NCBI RefSeq assembly: GCF_037893015.1
Contig: NC_133658.1
Location: forward strand, 59,301,818-59,365,817
DNA length: 64,000 nucleotides
From: Macrotis lagotis
Taxonomy: Eukaryota; Chordata; Mammalia; Peramelemorphia; Peramelidae
Direction of reading: 5' to 3'
Every line of letters begins with the position of its first letter. Position 1 is the first letter of the stretch. Of this stretch, positions 49,901 to 53,304 are shown one piece after another. A model generated the notes under the pieces. That model had not been told where the DNA came from, ran no database searches, and was given only the letters and a program-made list of their open reading frames with translations. The position numbers and the translations under genes are program-made.

Positions 49901-52900
49901 TAAATAATGTATCATCTACCATCTGAGATTGTTGCTATTTCTACCAGTAACTTTAATTCCAGTTTTTGATTTATCCAGCCTGGAGTTTCACATGATGTGA
50001 TCCACATATAAGTTAAATAAATAAGGTGACAGTGTACAACCTTGTCATACTCATTTCCTAATCTTAAACCAGTCATTTTTCCATGTTTGGTTCTGTTGCT
50101 TCTTGACCTGCATACAGGTTCCTCAGGAGACAAATAAGATGATCTGGTACTCTCTGAGAACTTGTCGCATTTTGTCATGATCCACATGATCAAAGACTTT
50201 AGGGTAGTCATTAAAGTGGGAGTAGATTGATTTTGTTTTGGAACTTTCTTGCTTTCTCCATAAATGTTAGCAATTTAGTCTCTAGTTCATCTGCCTCTTT
50301 TAAAACCATCCTGTTCTTCAGAACTTCTTGATCCACATACCTTAAAAGCCTCACTTGCATAATCTTAAACCGCATGGTGCAGTGGTGCATGGTGAAGTGA
50401 GTGAAATTGTTTGGTAATTTGAACATTCTTTGACATTGTCCTTTAGGATTGAGATATAAACTGAGCTTTTTTAATCCAGTGTTTACTGTTGTGTTTTCCA
50501 AATTTGCAGGTATATGGGGTGCAACATATTATCTGCATCACCTTTTAGGGTTTTGCATAATTCAGTGGGAGATGTTCCCTCCCACCTCTGTCCCCCACTA
50601 ACTTTACTGTTAGCAATGTTTCCTAAGCCCCACAGTTTGTGTAGCCATGGGATCTATGTTGGGAGAGGAGATGTCCACAACAACAAAAACATGTTCATAA
50701 GAAAGTTTCTTTAATTAGAGAGCAGTAATATATGAAAAAGTCCTTGACTCTGAGGTCAGAGGATCTGGGTCCAGATCTTGCTGCTTATTCTTACCATCTA
50801 TGTAGCTTTAAATGTAATTTAACCTCTCCCTGGGGCTCAGTTTCTTTATGTAAAATAAAAGGATTGGACTAGATGGTCTCTGAAATCCTATTTAGCTTTA
50901 GATCTATGATCATATTGTTATTTATATATATTTTTTTGTCCCTCACAATACCTAGAGCAAATTGGTTTATTGATTTACTAAAAGAAGTCATGGTTAGATT
51001 TATTTGTAAAGTCATTCAGATGACTTTTCTGGGTTCTTAGCTTGTTCTGAATTGGGTGAGAAAACCTAAATTCTTGACATTGAGTGAGTCTAAACATGTC
51101 ACTAACCATTTTACTCACCCATTAATTTATTATTTTTTCCTTTAATTTATTCTATAAACTCTGTTGTGAGTCAAGGCACTATGGAAATACAAAGAAGGAT
51201 CAAACATGGTACCCACTCTCAAGAAGTCTACCGTTAGCAGGCATAGATAAACCAGTTTACTCTGGACAACATGTTTTTGCCATTAAAAGTTGGCAAATCA
51301 AGTTTAGTTGAATCATAAAGGCCCCCTGAGGAAAAGACTAGAGGTAGCATGTCCCAAGCAAATCATACTCCTATCACAACCTCGAGCACAACTCAAACCC
51401 TCATGGAGATAACTCAGAATCCTGAACCCCAGAACCTTGGGACTAGCAGTGTCCTCCAAACCATGACTAGTTTCTAACCCAGCTCTACAGCCATCACTGA
51501 GGGGAGAAATCATCATGGAGGAGGGGTCTATCTTCCTCATCCCCACATGCAACAACTGCTGCCCTGTGGACTTGGCAGTACACTACTAATTCCGACTCCC
51601 CTAATCTCAGACCACCAGTCCTTCCACACTAGCCCTCATGATCACCATCAACTTTTATAGAGAAAAGACCAGCTGTGTCCACTAGCTGCCAATCGTTCAT
51701 GTGGCAGGGGAGCCAGCCAAGCTAAAGCAGCTGGAATCACTGGGTTGGGGGGAGAGACAGGAGGCAGTATGTGAAGTTCAATCACTATTGCCACCTTGAC
51801 TGCCAGTTGTCCTTAGATTCTGATGGAGACAGCCTAGGATTCTGCAGAGCCCAAGAGTCTCATGAATAACACTGCTTCCAGTGCAGTAGTCAGAGTCAAT
51901 ATCCTGGGAAGCAATCTCCATGGTAACAAAGCTTTGCAATTGCTCCTGTAGATACTCCAGTCACAGCTACTGAAGATCCAGAAAGGAGAGTTCTTGCTCC
52001 CCACCCCTCAAGTTCCTGGCACTCTTTCAAATGATCAACAGCAAGAAGTGATATTTCCATAAGTGGAAATGACATTGAAGAAGAAGCATTATCATCTGCC
52101 TTATTTTCACTGTGTAAAGACCATGGACTTTTTAATTTGAATTGTGATGGAAACTTTCCATATGTACTATCTCCTACCATAAAATGTGAGCTACATGAAA
52201 GCAAGGATTGTTTTATTTTTCCATTTGTACAATTCTTTGCACATAGTAAGCTTATGCTAAATAAATGTTTTTTTCCATACTCATTCATTCACAGAACAAC
52301 AGTAACAACAAAATCTTTGTCCAAAATATTGGTTTTTGTGGCATTGTGTGAACCCAGTCCAAATAGTTAAGCAAGCTCTTTGGTTAATCCTTTTTTTCCT
52401 AAAGGAGGAAAGAGATTGTTAAGAAAAGTCATTCTCCAAGGAATAATTGTGATTCATCTTTGCAGTTCCCTTCTGCCCCATCAACTAAACAGAGTAGTTT
52501 ACATTTTACTAAAAGGCAATAGGGAGCTAATTGAATGAGCAAGGTAGTCATATGAAGAGAGCTGTGAATCAGGAAAAATGATTTGGTAGTAGTGCATATG
52601 ATGGATTGGAGTGAGAGAAATCTGAGGTAGGGAGACCAATTAGTAGGCTGCTATAATCAACAAGGAGGGAGGTGATGAAAACCTGGAGAGGGAGTTGTGT
52701 AAGTTGAGAGAATGGATTGCATTCAATAGATATCATGAAGCGTAGAAATGACAAGATTTGGCAACTGATTGTAGAGAATTGGGACCAATGGAAGTGTGGG
52801 AAGAGACAGGAGGAGGAAACTGTAGGTAGTAGAGTTCAATCAATCAGTCAATAAGCATTCCTTAATCATCTACTGTGTGGCAGACATTCTATTAAGAGCT

Positions 52901-53304
52901 GAGAATTCAAAGAAAGGCTCCTGATCCCAGAAGTCAACATTTTAATTTTAGATCAATTAAAGAATGAACAGAATTATGAAGTTGTTTAAAAAGAGACTGG
53001 AAAACTGTCTGCTGAGGCAGCTCCTTCACTGGGTGGCAAGTGGGAGCAGATAGCTTCTAAGATCCCTTCCAACTTGAAGAGCTCATGGTGCTATTATCAT
53101 ACCTGCAAGAATAGACATGGTTCTTGCGGACACTCCTCCGGAAGAATCCTTTGCATCCATCGCAGCTGGAAGCACCATAGTGTTTGCCCGTAGCACGATC
53201 TCCGCAGATGGAACAGAGAGAATTAATTCCATTACTCAGTGAGTTGCCCTGGCTGGATTCTGGTGATGTGACCTCTGGGGGGCCTAGCCCTGAGTCTCTG
53301 TGCC
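7178..53304 (-). CDS. HNF4B: HNF4-family nuclear receptor gene, HNF4B-like (coding exons 2-10; first exon not found)
   Basis: This is a ligand-binding-type transcription factor of the NR2A group, which binds DR1-type DNA elements as a homodimer in the nucleus. Nine exons were found by reading the minus strand. Their lengths (202, 95, 107, 156, 88, 153, 237, 150, 134 coding bases) and phases join without a break into 440 codons plus stop, and every intron is GT-AG. Domain order is A/B tail, C4 zinc-finger domain, hinge, ligand-binding domain, AF-2 (LLQEMLLG), F domain. As I recall human HNF4A, exon lengths match exactly for exons 3 and 4 and closely elsewhere. The family assignment is firm. 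The paralogue assignment is inference: exon 7 and the F domain differ from both HNF4A and HNF4G, which suggests HNF4B. No in-frame stop or damaged splice site is seen, so the gene looks functional. Confidence 0.93.
7312..8232 (-). other. Intron 9 of the HNF4B-like gene
   Basis: A 0.9 kb intron with donor GTGAGG and acceptor CTTCAG. One WSINE1-like SINE (7843-8002) fills much of its upstream part; the rest shows nothing recognisable. Confidence 0.85.
7843..8002 (-). mobile_element. WSINE1-like SINE in intron 9
   Basis: Full-length copy flanked by CCCCTCATCTTT/CCCCTCGTCTTT. Confidence 0.9.
8233..8382 (-). CDS. HNF4B: HNF4B-like coding exon 9: first part of F domain
   Basis: Follows the phase-1 end of exon 8 (G plus GG gives Gly) and reads [19 protein letters not shown], then [18 protein letters not shown] and [20 protein letters not shown] loosely matches the HNF4G F-domain string DPLTGQTILL. 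Acceptor TTGCTTACAG, donor CATG followed by GTGAGG. Both length (150 bases) and phase (1 to 1) agree with HNF4A exon 9, whose donor is also GTGAG. The F domain modulates coactivator access in HNF4A; its role here is inferred. The sequence is poorly conserved, so confidence rests on phase, splice sites and position. Confidence 0.87.
9660..9835 (-). mobile_element. CORE/MIR-type SINE
   Basis: CTCATATCTTCACAACCTCT, TTTACAGATGAGGAAACTGA and a diverged tRNA-like head; older than the WSINE1-like copies. Confidence 0.7.
10095..10625. repeat. 32-bp GC-rich minisatellite beside exon 8
   Basis: About 15 tandem units share a core of CTAAGAGGGAGG on the plus strand. Two alternating 32-bp variants (GGACACCCCAGGTGGGTGGG and GGGACACACAGGTAGGCGGG as distinguishing parts) form a 64-bp higher-order unit over much of the array. 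The plus strand is G-rich, so the HNF4B-like transcript is C-rich here. Open frames across the array are artefacts of the period plus lack of stops. Spacers and repeats are one continuous unit, so it is not a CRISPR array. Confidence 0.95.
10648..10884 (-). CDS. HNF4B: HNF4B-like coding exon 8: dimer interface and AF-2 helix
   Basis: Encodes [69 protein letters not shown] and SLLQEMLLG, i.e. the last ligand-domain helices. The AF-2 coactivator helix LLQEMLLG is intact. Private residues include [12 protein letters not shown] and PPLQ (HNF4A: INDRQYDS, GELL, PTLQ), so this is not a recent conversion from HNF4A. Acceptor CCTGGCGCAG, donor GGGAG followed by GTGGGC. By hand count 76 of 78 full codons end in G or C. 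A 32-bp minisatellite starts right after the donor. Confidence 0.97.
11170..11500. repeat. GGAA-rich purine tract (pyrimidine in transcript sense)
   Basis: About 330 bases of almost pure purine on the plus strand, built on GGAA, GAAA and GAGG units with interruptions. In the gene sense strand it is a UUCC-type pyrimidine tract about 290 bases before the exon 8 acceptor. Confidence 0.95.
11560..11706 (-). mobile_element. CORE/MIR-type SINE
   Basis: AGCCCAGGGTCACACAGCTA and GAGCTCTATCCACTGAGCCA. Confidence 0.7.
12132..12873 (+). mobile_element. Solo-LTR-like fossil with a SINE inside
   Basis: A segment starting TGTTAGAACT and ending CCAACTAACA has the TG...CA ends and short inverted termini of a retroviral LTR. 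A TATAAAA box lies near 12727. Two copies of GTGACCACCTAGTCAATA about 73 bases apart resemble U3 enhancer repeats. A WSINE1-like SINE lies inside. No flanking duplication is clear and no internal retroviral region is seen. Family undetermined; it predates the SINE insertion. Confidence 0.5.
12149..12320 (+). mobile_element. WSINE1-like SINE inside the LTR-like segment
   Basis: GGGGCAGCTAGGTGGTGCAG head and a CAAAA-rich tail. Flanked by AACTCAAATCTA/AACTCAGAGCTA, showing insertion into the older LTR. Confidence 0.9.
13285..13519 (-). mobile_element. Mar-type tRNA SINE
   Basis: GGGATTTTCTTGGAAAAGAT, AGTGACTTGCCCAGGGTC and CACTGAGCCACTTAGCTGCC; the longer SINE family, also seen at 16490, 23195, 26440 and 49195. 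Confidence 0.75.
13991..14225 (+). mobile_element. CORE-type SINE, near full length
   Basis: GACCTGAGTTCAAATCTGAC head, TTATCTGTAAAATGGGAATA core, TTGTAAAGTGATTACCCAGT and a CATAATAAATG end. Confidence 0.75.
14400..14810. repeat. CCTT-rich pyrimidine tract with pure (TTCC)n core (purine in transcript sense)
   Basis: About 400 bases of almost pure pyrimidine on the plus strand, with an uninterrupted TTCC run from about 14513 to 14590. In the gene sense strand it is GGAA-type purine, starting about 45 bases after the exon 7 donor. Confidence 0.95.
14856..15008 (-). CDS. HNF4B: HNF4B-like coding exon 7: ligand-binding domain
   Basis: Encodes [34 protein letters not shown] and [16 protein letters not shown]. 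This is the most informative exon for paralogy. NDFIIP-HCPEL resembles HNF4A (NDYIVPRHCPEL), but the one-residue-shorter ELEIARVA and CLKAI resemble HNF4G (EVEISRVA, CLKAI). VKPLREIH is in neither. Acceptor CTCCTCCCCAG, donor GATCCAG followed by GTAAGA. Only 17 of 50 third codon positions are G or C, against 76 of 78 in exon 8. About 45 bases past the donor the transcript enters a long GGAA-rich purine tract. Confidence 0.96.
15588..15895 (+). mobile_element. Mar-type tRNA SINE with an internal duplication
   Basis: The CAAGTCACTT...TTTGCCTCA...CTGTAAA segment occurs twice in a row (about 15675-15735 and 15745-15800). The element ends GACTGAATAACAACAACA. Confidence 0.75.
16085..16770 (+). mobile_element. 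L2 LINE tail split by another LINE piece and a SINE
   Basis: AAGAAGCCTTTCCCTACACC to TTTAGCCCAGTGTCAAGCAC is an L2 tail. It resumes at about 16724 with ATGGTACCTAGAGATAGCAG and ends GTTTATTGATTGATTG. Between the parts are a non-LTR fragment (about 16290-16470) and a Mar/CORE-type SINE (16490-16720). Confidence 0.6.
16490..16720 (-). mobile_element. Mar-type tRNA SINE
   Basis: GAGTTTTCTTGGCAAAGATA, TTGCCCAGGGTCTCACAGC and GCGCTCTATCCACTACACT. Confidence 0.75.
18941..19095 (-). mobile_element. WSINE1-like SINE
   Basis: Full body complement ending CACCTAGCTGTCCC. Flanks share an imperfect GCATTTTT/ACATTTTT. Confidence 0.85.
19905..20300 (+). mobile_element. CR1/L3-like LINE 3' end
   Basis: Contains ACTTTCTAGCAATTAGAG, AATGGAATGGACTGTCTCAG and TCTTCAAGCAGAGGCTAAAT, and ends at GGGATTCTATGA, the ATTCTATGA-type terminus of CR1-clade elements. 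No open frame remains. Confidence 0.6.
20298..20395. repeat. CA-rich microsatellite
   Basis: ACACAC and ACACAG units, interrupted by a short unrelated stretch. Confidence 0.9.
20747..20834 (-). CDS. HNF4B: HNF4B-like coding exon 6: ligand-binding domain
   Basis: Encodes [15 protein letters not shown] then [14 protein letters not shown], ending in phase 1. The Arg of KRS corresponds to HNF4A Arg226, which holds the fatty-acid carboxylate in crystal structures, and it is present. The preceding pocket residue, Ala in HNF4A and HNF4G (LLLGATKRS), is Val here. Acceptor GGCTTGCAG, donor TTTTAG followed by GTAAAA. The 88-base length fits the 29 codons seen in human HNF4A. Confidence 0.97.
21414..21569 (-). 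mobile_element. WSINE1-like SINE
   Basis: Full-length copy close to consensus. Flanked by CATATTCA on both sides. Confidence 0.92.
21886..22125 (+). mobile_element. CORE-type SINE
   Basis: GATCTGAGTTCAAATTTGGT, TCATCTGTAAAATGAACATG and TATAAAGTGCTTAGTGCTAT. Confidence 0.7.
22630..22850 (+). mobile_element. L2 LINE tail with TA repeat
   Basis: CTTTGCACTAGCCATTCCCC and AATGCACTCCTTTCTTACCC match L2. It runs into a TATG/TATA microsatellite (22764-22812) and a TTAATTGATTGA end. Confidence 0.55.
23195..23455 (-). mobile_element. Mar-type tRNA SINE
   Basis: TTTGTCTGACTCTTTGTGAC, TTTGACAGATGCAGAAACTG and CTCTATCCACTGTGTCATCT. Confidence 0.75.
24200..24346 (+). mobile_element. WSINE1-like SINE
   Basis: Short internal deletion in the head-to-tail join. 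Flanked by ATCCAGTTCA on both sides. Confidence 0.9.
25370..25540 (+). mobile_element. L2 LINE tail
   Basis: CTTCTTGAGGGCAGGAACTA and TTAGAGCAGTACCCATCACT are typical of the L2 3' end. Confidence 0.55.
26440..26670 (-). mobile_element. Mar-type tRNA SINE
   Basis: TGATTCTTCATGACCCCATA, GGGATTTTCTTGGCAACGAT and AGCAGGGTTAAGTGGCTTG. Confidence 0.75.
26744..26907 (-). mobile_element. WSINE1-like SINE
   Basis: Full body. Flanked by GATATAAGTTTT/GATCTAAGTTTT. Confidence 0.9.
27260..27415 (-). CDS. HNF4B: HNF4B-like coding exon 5: start of ligand-binding domain
   Basis: Encodes 52 codons: a variable [16 protein letters not shown] lead, then [26 protein letters not shown] and [10 protein letters not shown], i.e. 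the first ligand-domain helices. Pocket residues recalled for HNF4A (Val178, Ser181, Met182, Gln185) are kept. The near-invariant FCELPLDDQ of HNF4A and HNF4G reads FWELPLDDQ here, a Cys-to-Trp change. Acceptor TTGGCAG, donor GACCAG followed by GTAGGG. The exon is phase 0 at both ends, joining exons 4 and 6. Confidence 0.97.
28265..28414 (-). mobile_element. WSINE1-like SINE
   Basis: Full body. Flanked by GACTCAAGGGCTT/GACTCAAAGGCTT. It contributes part of a 217-codon chance open frame. Confidence 0.9.
28908..28982. repeat. CT microsatellite
   Basis: CTAT-containing lead-in, then a pure CT run ending at 28982. Confidence 0.95.
30822..31075 (+). mobile_element. Third SINE family copy inside an antisense L2
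   Basis: Starts CTGTTCTTCATTCTCAAAGA, then ACCAGGGAGGTGACATCGTG and a SINE-type GCCCAAGGTCACACAGCTAG. Relatives with a GACCATGACATCAGGGAG-type head lie at 39349-39490 and 59575-59730. Confidence 0.6.
32027..32179 (-). mobile_element. WSINE1-like SINE inside an antisense L2
   Basis: Full-length copy close to consensus. Flanked by the perfect duplication GAGGACTCCTATCTT. Confidence 0.93.
32748..32880 (-). mobile_element. Diverged WSINE1-like SINE
   Basis: GGCAAGGCAATGGGATTAAG then GACTCCAAGGCTGGCATTCT, missing part of the centre. Confidence 0.75.
33170..33740 (+). mobile_element. CR1/L3-like LINE 3' region, interrupted by a hAT-type element
   Basis: Resembles the 3' end of CR1-clade LINEs: TTTTCAAGTACTTAAAGG, then a purine-rich stretch, then AGGAAACTTCCTAACAATCAG after the inserted element. 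The same order of motifs recurs uninterrupted at 19905-20300. Non-coding and old. Confidence 0.6.
33335..33555 (+). mobile_element. hAT-type non-autonomous DNA transposon, copy 1
   Basis: A 221-bp element with imperfect terminal inverted repeats (CAGGGGTGGGGAACC at the left, GTTCTCCATCTCTG at the right) and no coding capacity. It is flanked by GTATAAAA and CTATAAGA, 6 of 8 matching, consistent with an 8-bp hAT target duplication. It interrupts a CR1/L3-like LINE whose sequence resumes on the other side. Confidence 0.75.
34181..34440. repeat. GAT repeat and GAA/GGA purine tract
   Basis: GATGAT units (34191-34238), then about 190 bases of nearly pure purine. In the gene sense strand it is a UCAUCA/UUCUUC-type tract in intron 4. 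Confidence 0.95.
34430..34625 (-). mobile_element. CORE-type SINE
   Basis: ATAACAACCTTGGGAGATAG, GGGGAAACTGAGGCAGG and TTGCCCAAGGTCACAC; abuts the GAA-rich tract. Confidence 0.7.
38142..38248 (-). CDS. HNF4B: HNF4B-like coding exon 4: hinge
   Basis: Encodes [20 protein letters not shown] and then [15 protein letters not shown], the hinge between the DNA- and ligand-binding domains. [11 protein letters not shown] is almost invariant in HNF4 proteins. The YEDS segment is HNF4A-like (HNF4G has TFDGSN), while ILTQAEV is between HNF4A LLQAEV and HNF4G LAQAEV. The acceptor is TTCTCAAAG and the donor is CCCAG followed by GTAGGA. The length is 107 bases, phase 1 to phase 0, as in HNF4A. Confidence 0.96.
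39071..39126. repeat. Perfect 28-bp tandem duplication
   Basis: Two identical 28-base copies in a row, each starting GAAGCAAGGATAGTGGATAG and ending ATTGTTAT. Confidence 0.97.
39130..39345 (+). mobile_element. CORE-type SINE
   Basis: CTTAATTCAAATCCAGCCTC, TCATTTGTAAAATAGGGCTA and TTGTAAAGAGTTTAGCATAG. Confidence 0.7.
39349..39490 (+). mobile_element. Third SINE family, partial copy
   Basis: TTCTTGAACAAGACCATGAC, ATCAGGGAGTGATGCCATGA and CTTACTTTCTCCTCTGG. Confidence 0.6.
40690..41370 (+). mobile_element. L2 LINE fragment
   Basis: Matches the L2 reverse transcriptase-distal region in sense: AATCTTTTAATGGCTTCCTA, then GGGATAAAATCAAGAGTTCT, CACAATCTGGACCCAG and CTATTCTCTATATCTAGAAT. Old, without an open frame. 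Confidence 0.65.
44262..44486 (-). mobile_element. CORE-type SINE
   Basis: TCATTTTACAGATGAAAAAA, GATTTGCCCAGGCTCAGTC and GCACTCTATCCACTGCCC. Confidence 0.7.
45459..45553 (-). CDS. HNF4B: HNF4B-like coding exon 3: second zinc finger
   Basis: Translates as FNRQC followed by [18 protein letters not shown] and FRAGMKKE, the second C4 zinc finger and C-terminal extension. It follows directly on the phase-2 end of exon 2 (AG plus G gives Arg). The acceptor is CCCCCCTCAG and the donor is GAAG followed by GTGGGT. At 95 bases it equals the HNF4A exon. CRLRKC has Arg where HNF4A has Lys, as in HNF4G. RQCII replaces RQCVV of both human paralogues, a conservative private change. Confidence 0.97.
46455..46538. 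repeat. TA microsatellite
   Basis: TATATAAA units and a pure TA run near 46514-46536. Confidence 0.9.
46550..46900 (-). mobile_element. Antisense L2 fragment
   Basis: ATGACATGGTCAGACCTGTG followed by a purine-rich stretch with GATGATATCAAAGTTGTGAA is the complement of L2 5' of its tail, the same family as 30370-32460. Confidence 0.45.
48000..49020 (+). mobile_element. L2 LINE 3' region, interrupted by a SINE
   Basis: L2-like order of motifs, ending with TAGAAAGTCAGCTCTTTATG, GAGGCTGGCATACAGTGGGT and TCAATACTTGTTGACTGATT. A WSINE1-like SINE at 48549-48711 splits it and duplicates TTAAGCACCATTTC on both sides. Confidence 0.7.
48549..48711 (-). mobile_element. WSINE1-like SINE inside a sense L2
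   Basis: Full-length copy flanked by the perfect 14-bp duplication TTAAGCACCATTTC. Confidence 0.93.
49195..49430 (-). mobile_element. Mar-type tRNA SINE abutting the BovB fragment
   Basis: GAGGTTTTCTTGGCAACAGT, GGCAAACAGGGTTAAGTGA and ACTCTATCCACTGTGCCAG. Confidence 0.75.
49455..50640 (-). mobile_element. BovB/RTE-type LINE fragment (reverse transcriptase region)
   Basis: About 1.2 kb on the minus strand matches, from memory, the reverse transcriptase region of BovB-type RTE elements, position by position over its full length. Minus-strand translation shows pieces such as [18 protein letters not shown] and [20 protein letters not shown], corresponding to the YAGQEATVRTGHGTTDW and GVRQGCILSPCLFNLYAEYI region of BovB. 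The catalytic YADD motif is not visible in an open frame and the frame is interrupted, so this is an inactive, 5'- and 3'-incomplete copy. It lies in intron 2 in the same orientation as the gene. Confidence 0.8.
52060..52290 (+). mobile_element. L2 LINE tail
   Basis: GAGCTACATGAAAGCAAGGA, TTCTTTGCACATAGTAAGC and a TAAATAAATG end match the L2 3' end. Confidence 0.5.
52500..52960 (-). mobile_element. Antisense L2 fragment
   Basis: AAGGCAATAGGGAGCTAATT to GGCTGCTATAATCAACAAGG resembles the antisense L2 body. An antisense L2 tail (CAATCAGTCAATAAGCATTC) follows at 52838. Confidence 0.45.
52985..53080 (+). mobile_element. CR1/L3-like LINE fragment next to exon 2
   Basis: A short remnant with GAGACTGGAAAACTGTCTGC and AGATCCCTTCCAACTTGAAG, like the 3' end of CR1-clade LINEs. 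It ends about 22 bases from the exon 2 donor, antisense to the gene. Confidence 0.45.
53103..53304 (-). CDS. HNF4B: HNF4B-like coding exon 2: A/B tail and first zinc finger
   Basis: The minus strand encodes 66 full codons. The first 28 form a Ser/Pro/Gly-rich A/B tail ([15 protein letters not shown]). Then comes zinc finger 1, with CSIC and CDGC as the zinc-binding cysteine pairs and the P-box in CDGCKGFF, which sets half-site recognition. It ends [12 protein letters not shown]. The donor is CTTGCAG followed by GTATGA. The acceptor follows a pyrimidine-rich stretch ending TTTTAAAG. The exon runs from phase 1 to phase 2, as in HNF4A. Two alternative AG acceptors in the same phase lie further in, so the start could be 10 or more residues later. 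With the chosen acceptor the tail is about 8 residues longer than I expect for HNF4A. Confidence 0.95.

Larger units (their letters stand above)
45554..53102 (-). other. Intron 2 of the HNF4B-like gene
   Basis: A 7.5 kb intron with antisense and sense L2 copies, a BovB/RTE LINE fragment (49455-50640) and a WSINE1-like SINE inside an L2. The block 51300-52050 is neither coding nor assignable to a repeat by eye. Confidence 0.9.

Noticed and set aside
49912-50501. Two minus-strand frames of about 96-99 codons as a host gene
   Set aside because: They are parts of the BovB/RTE-type reverse transcriptase.
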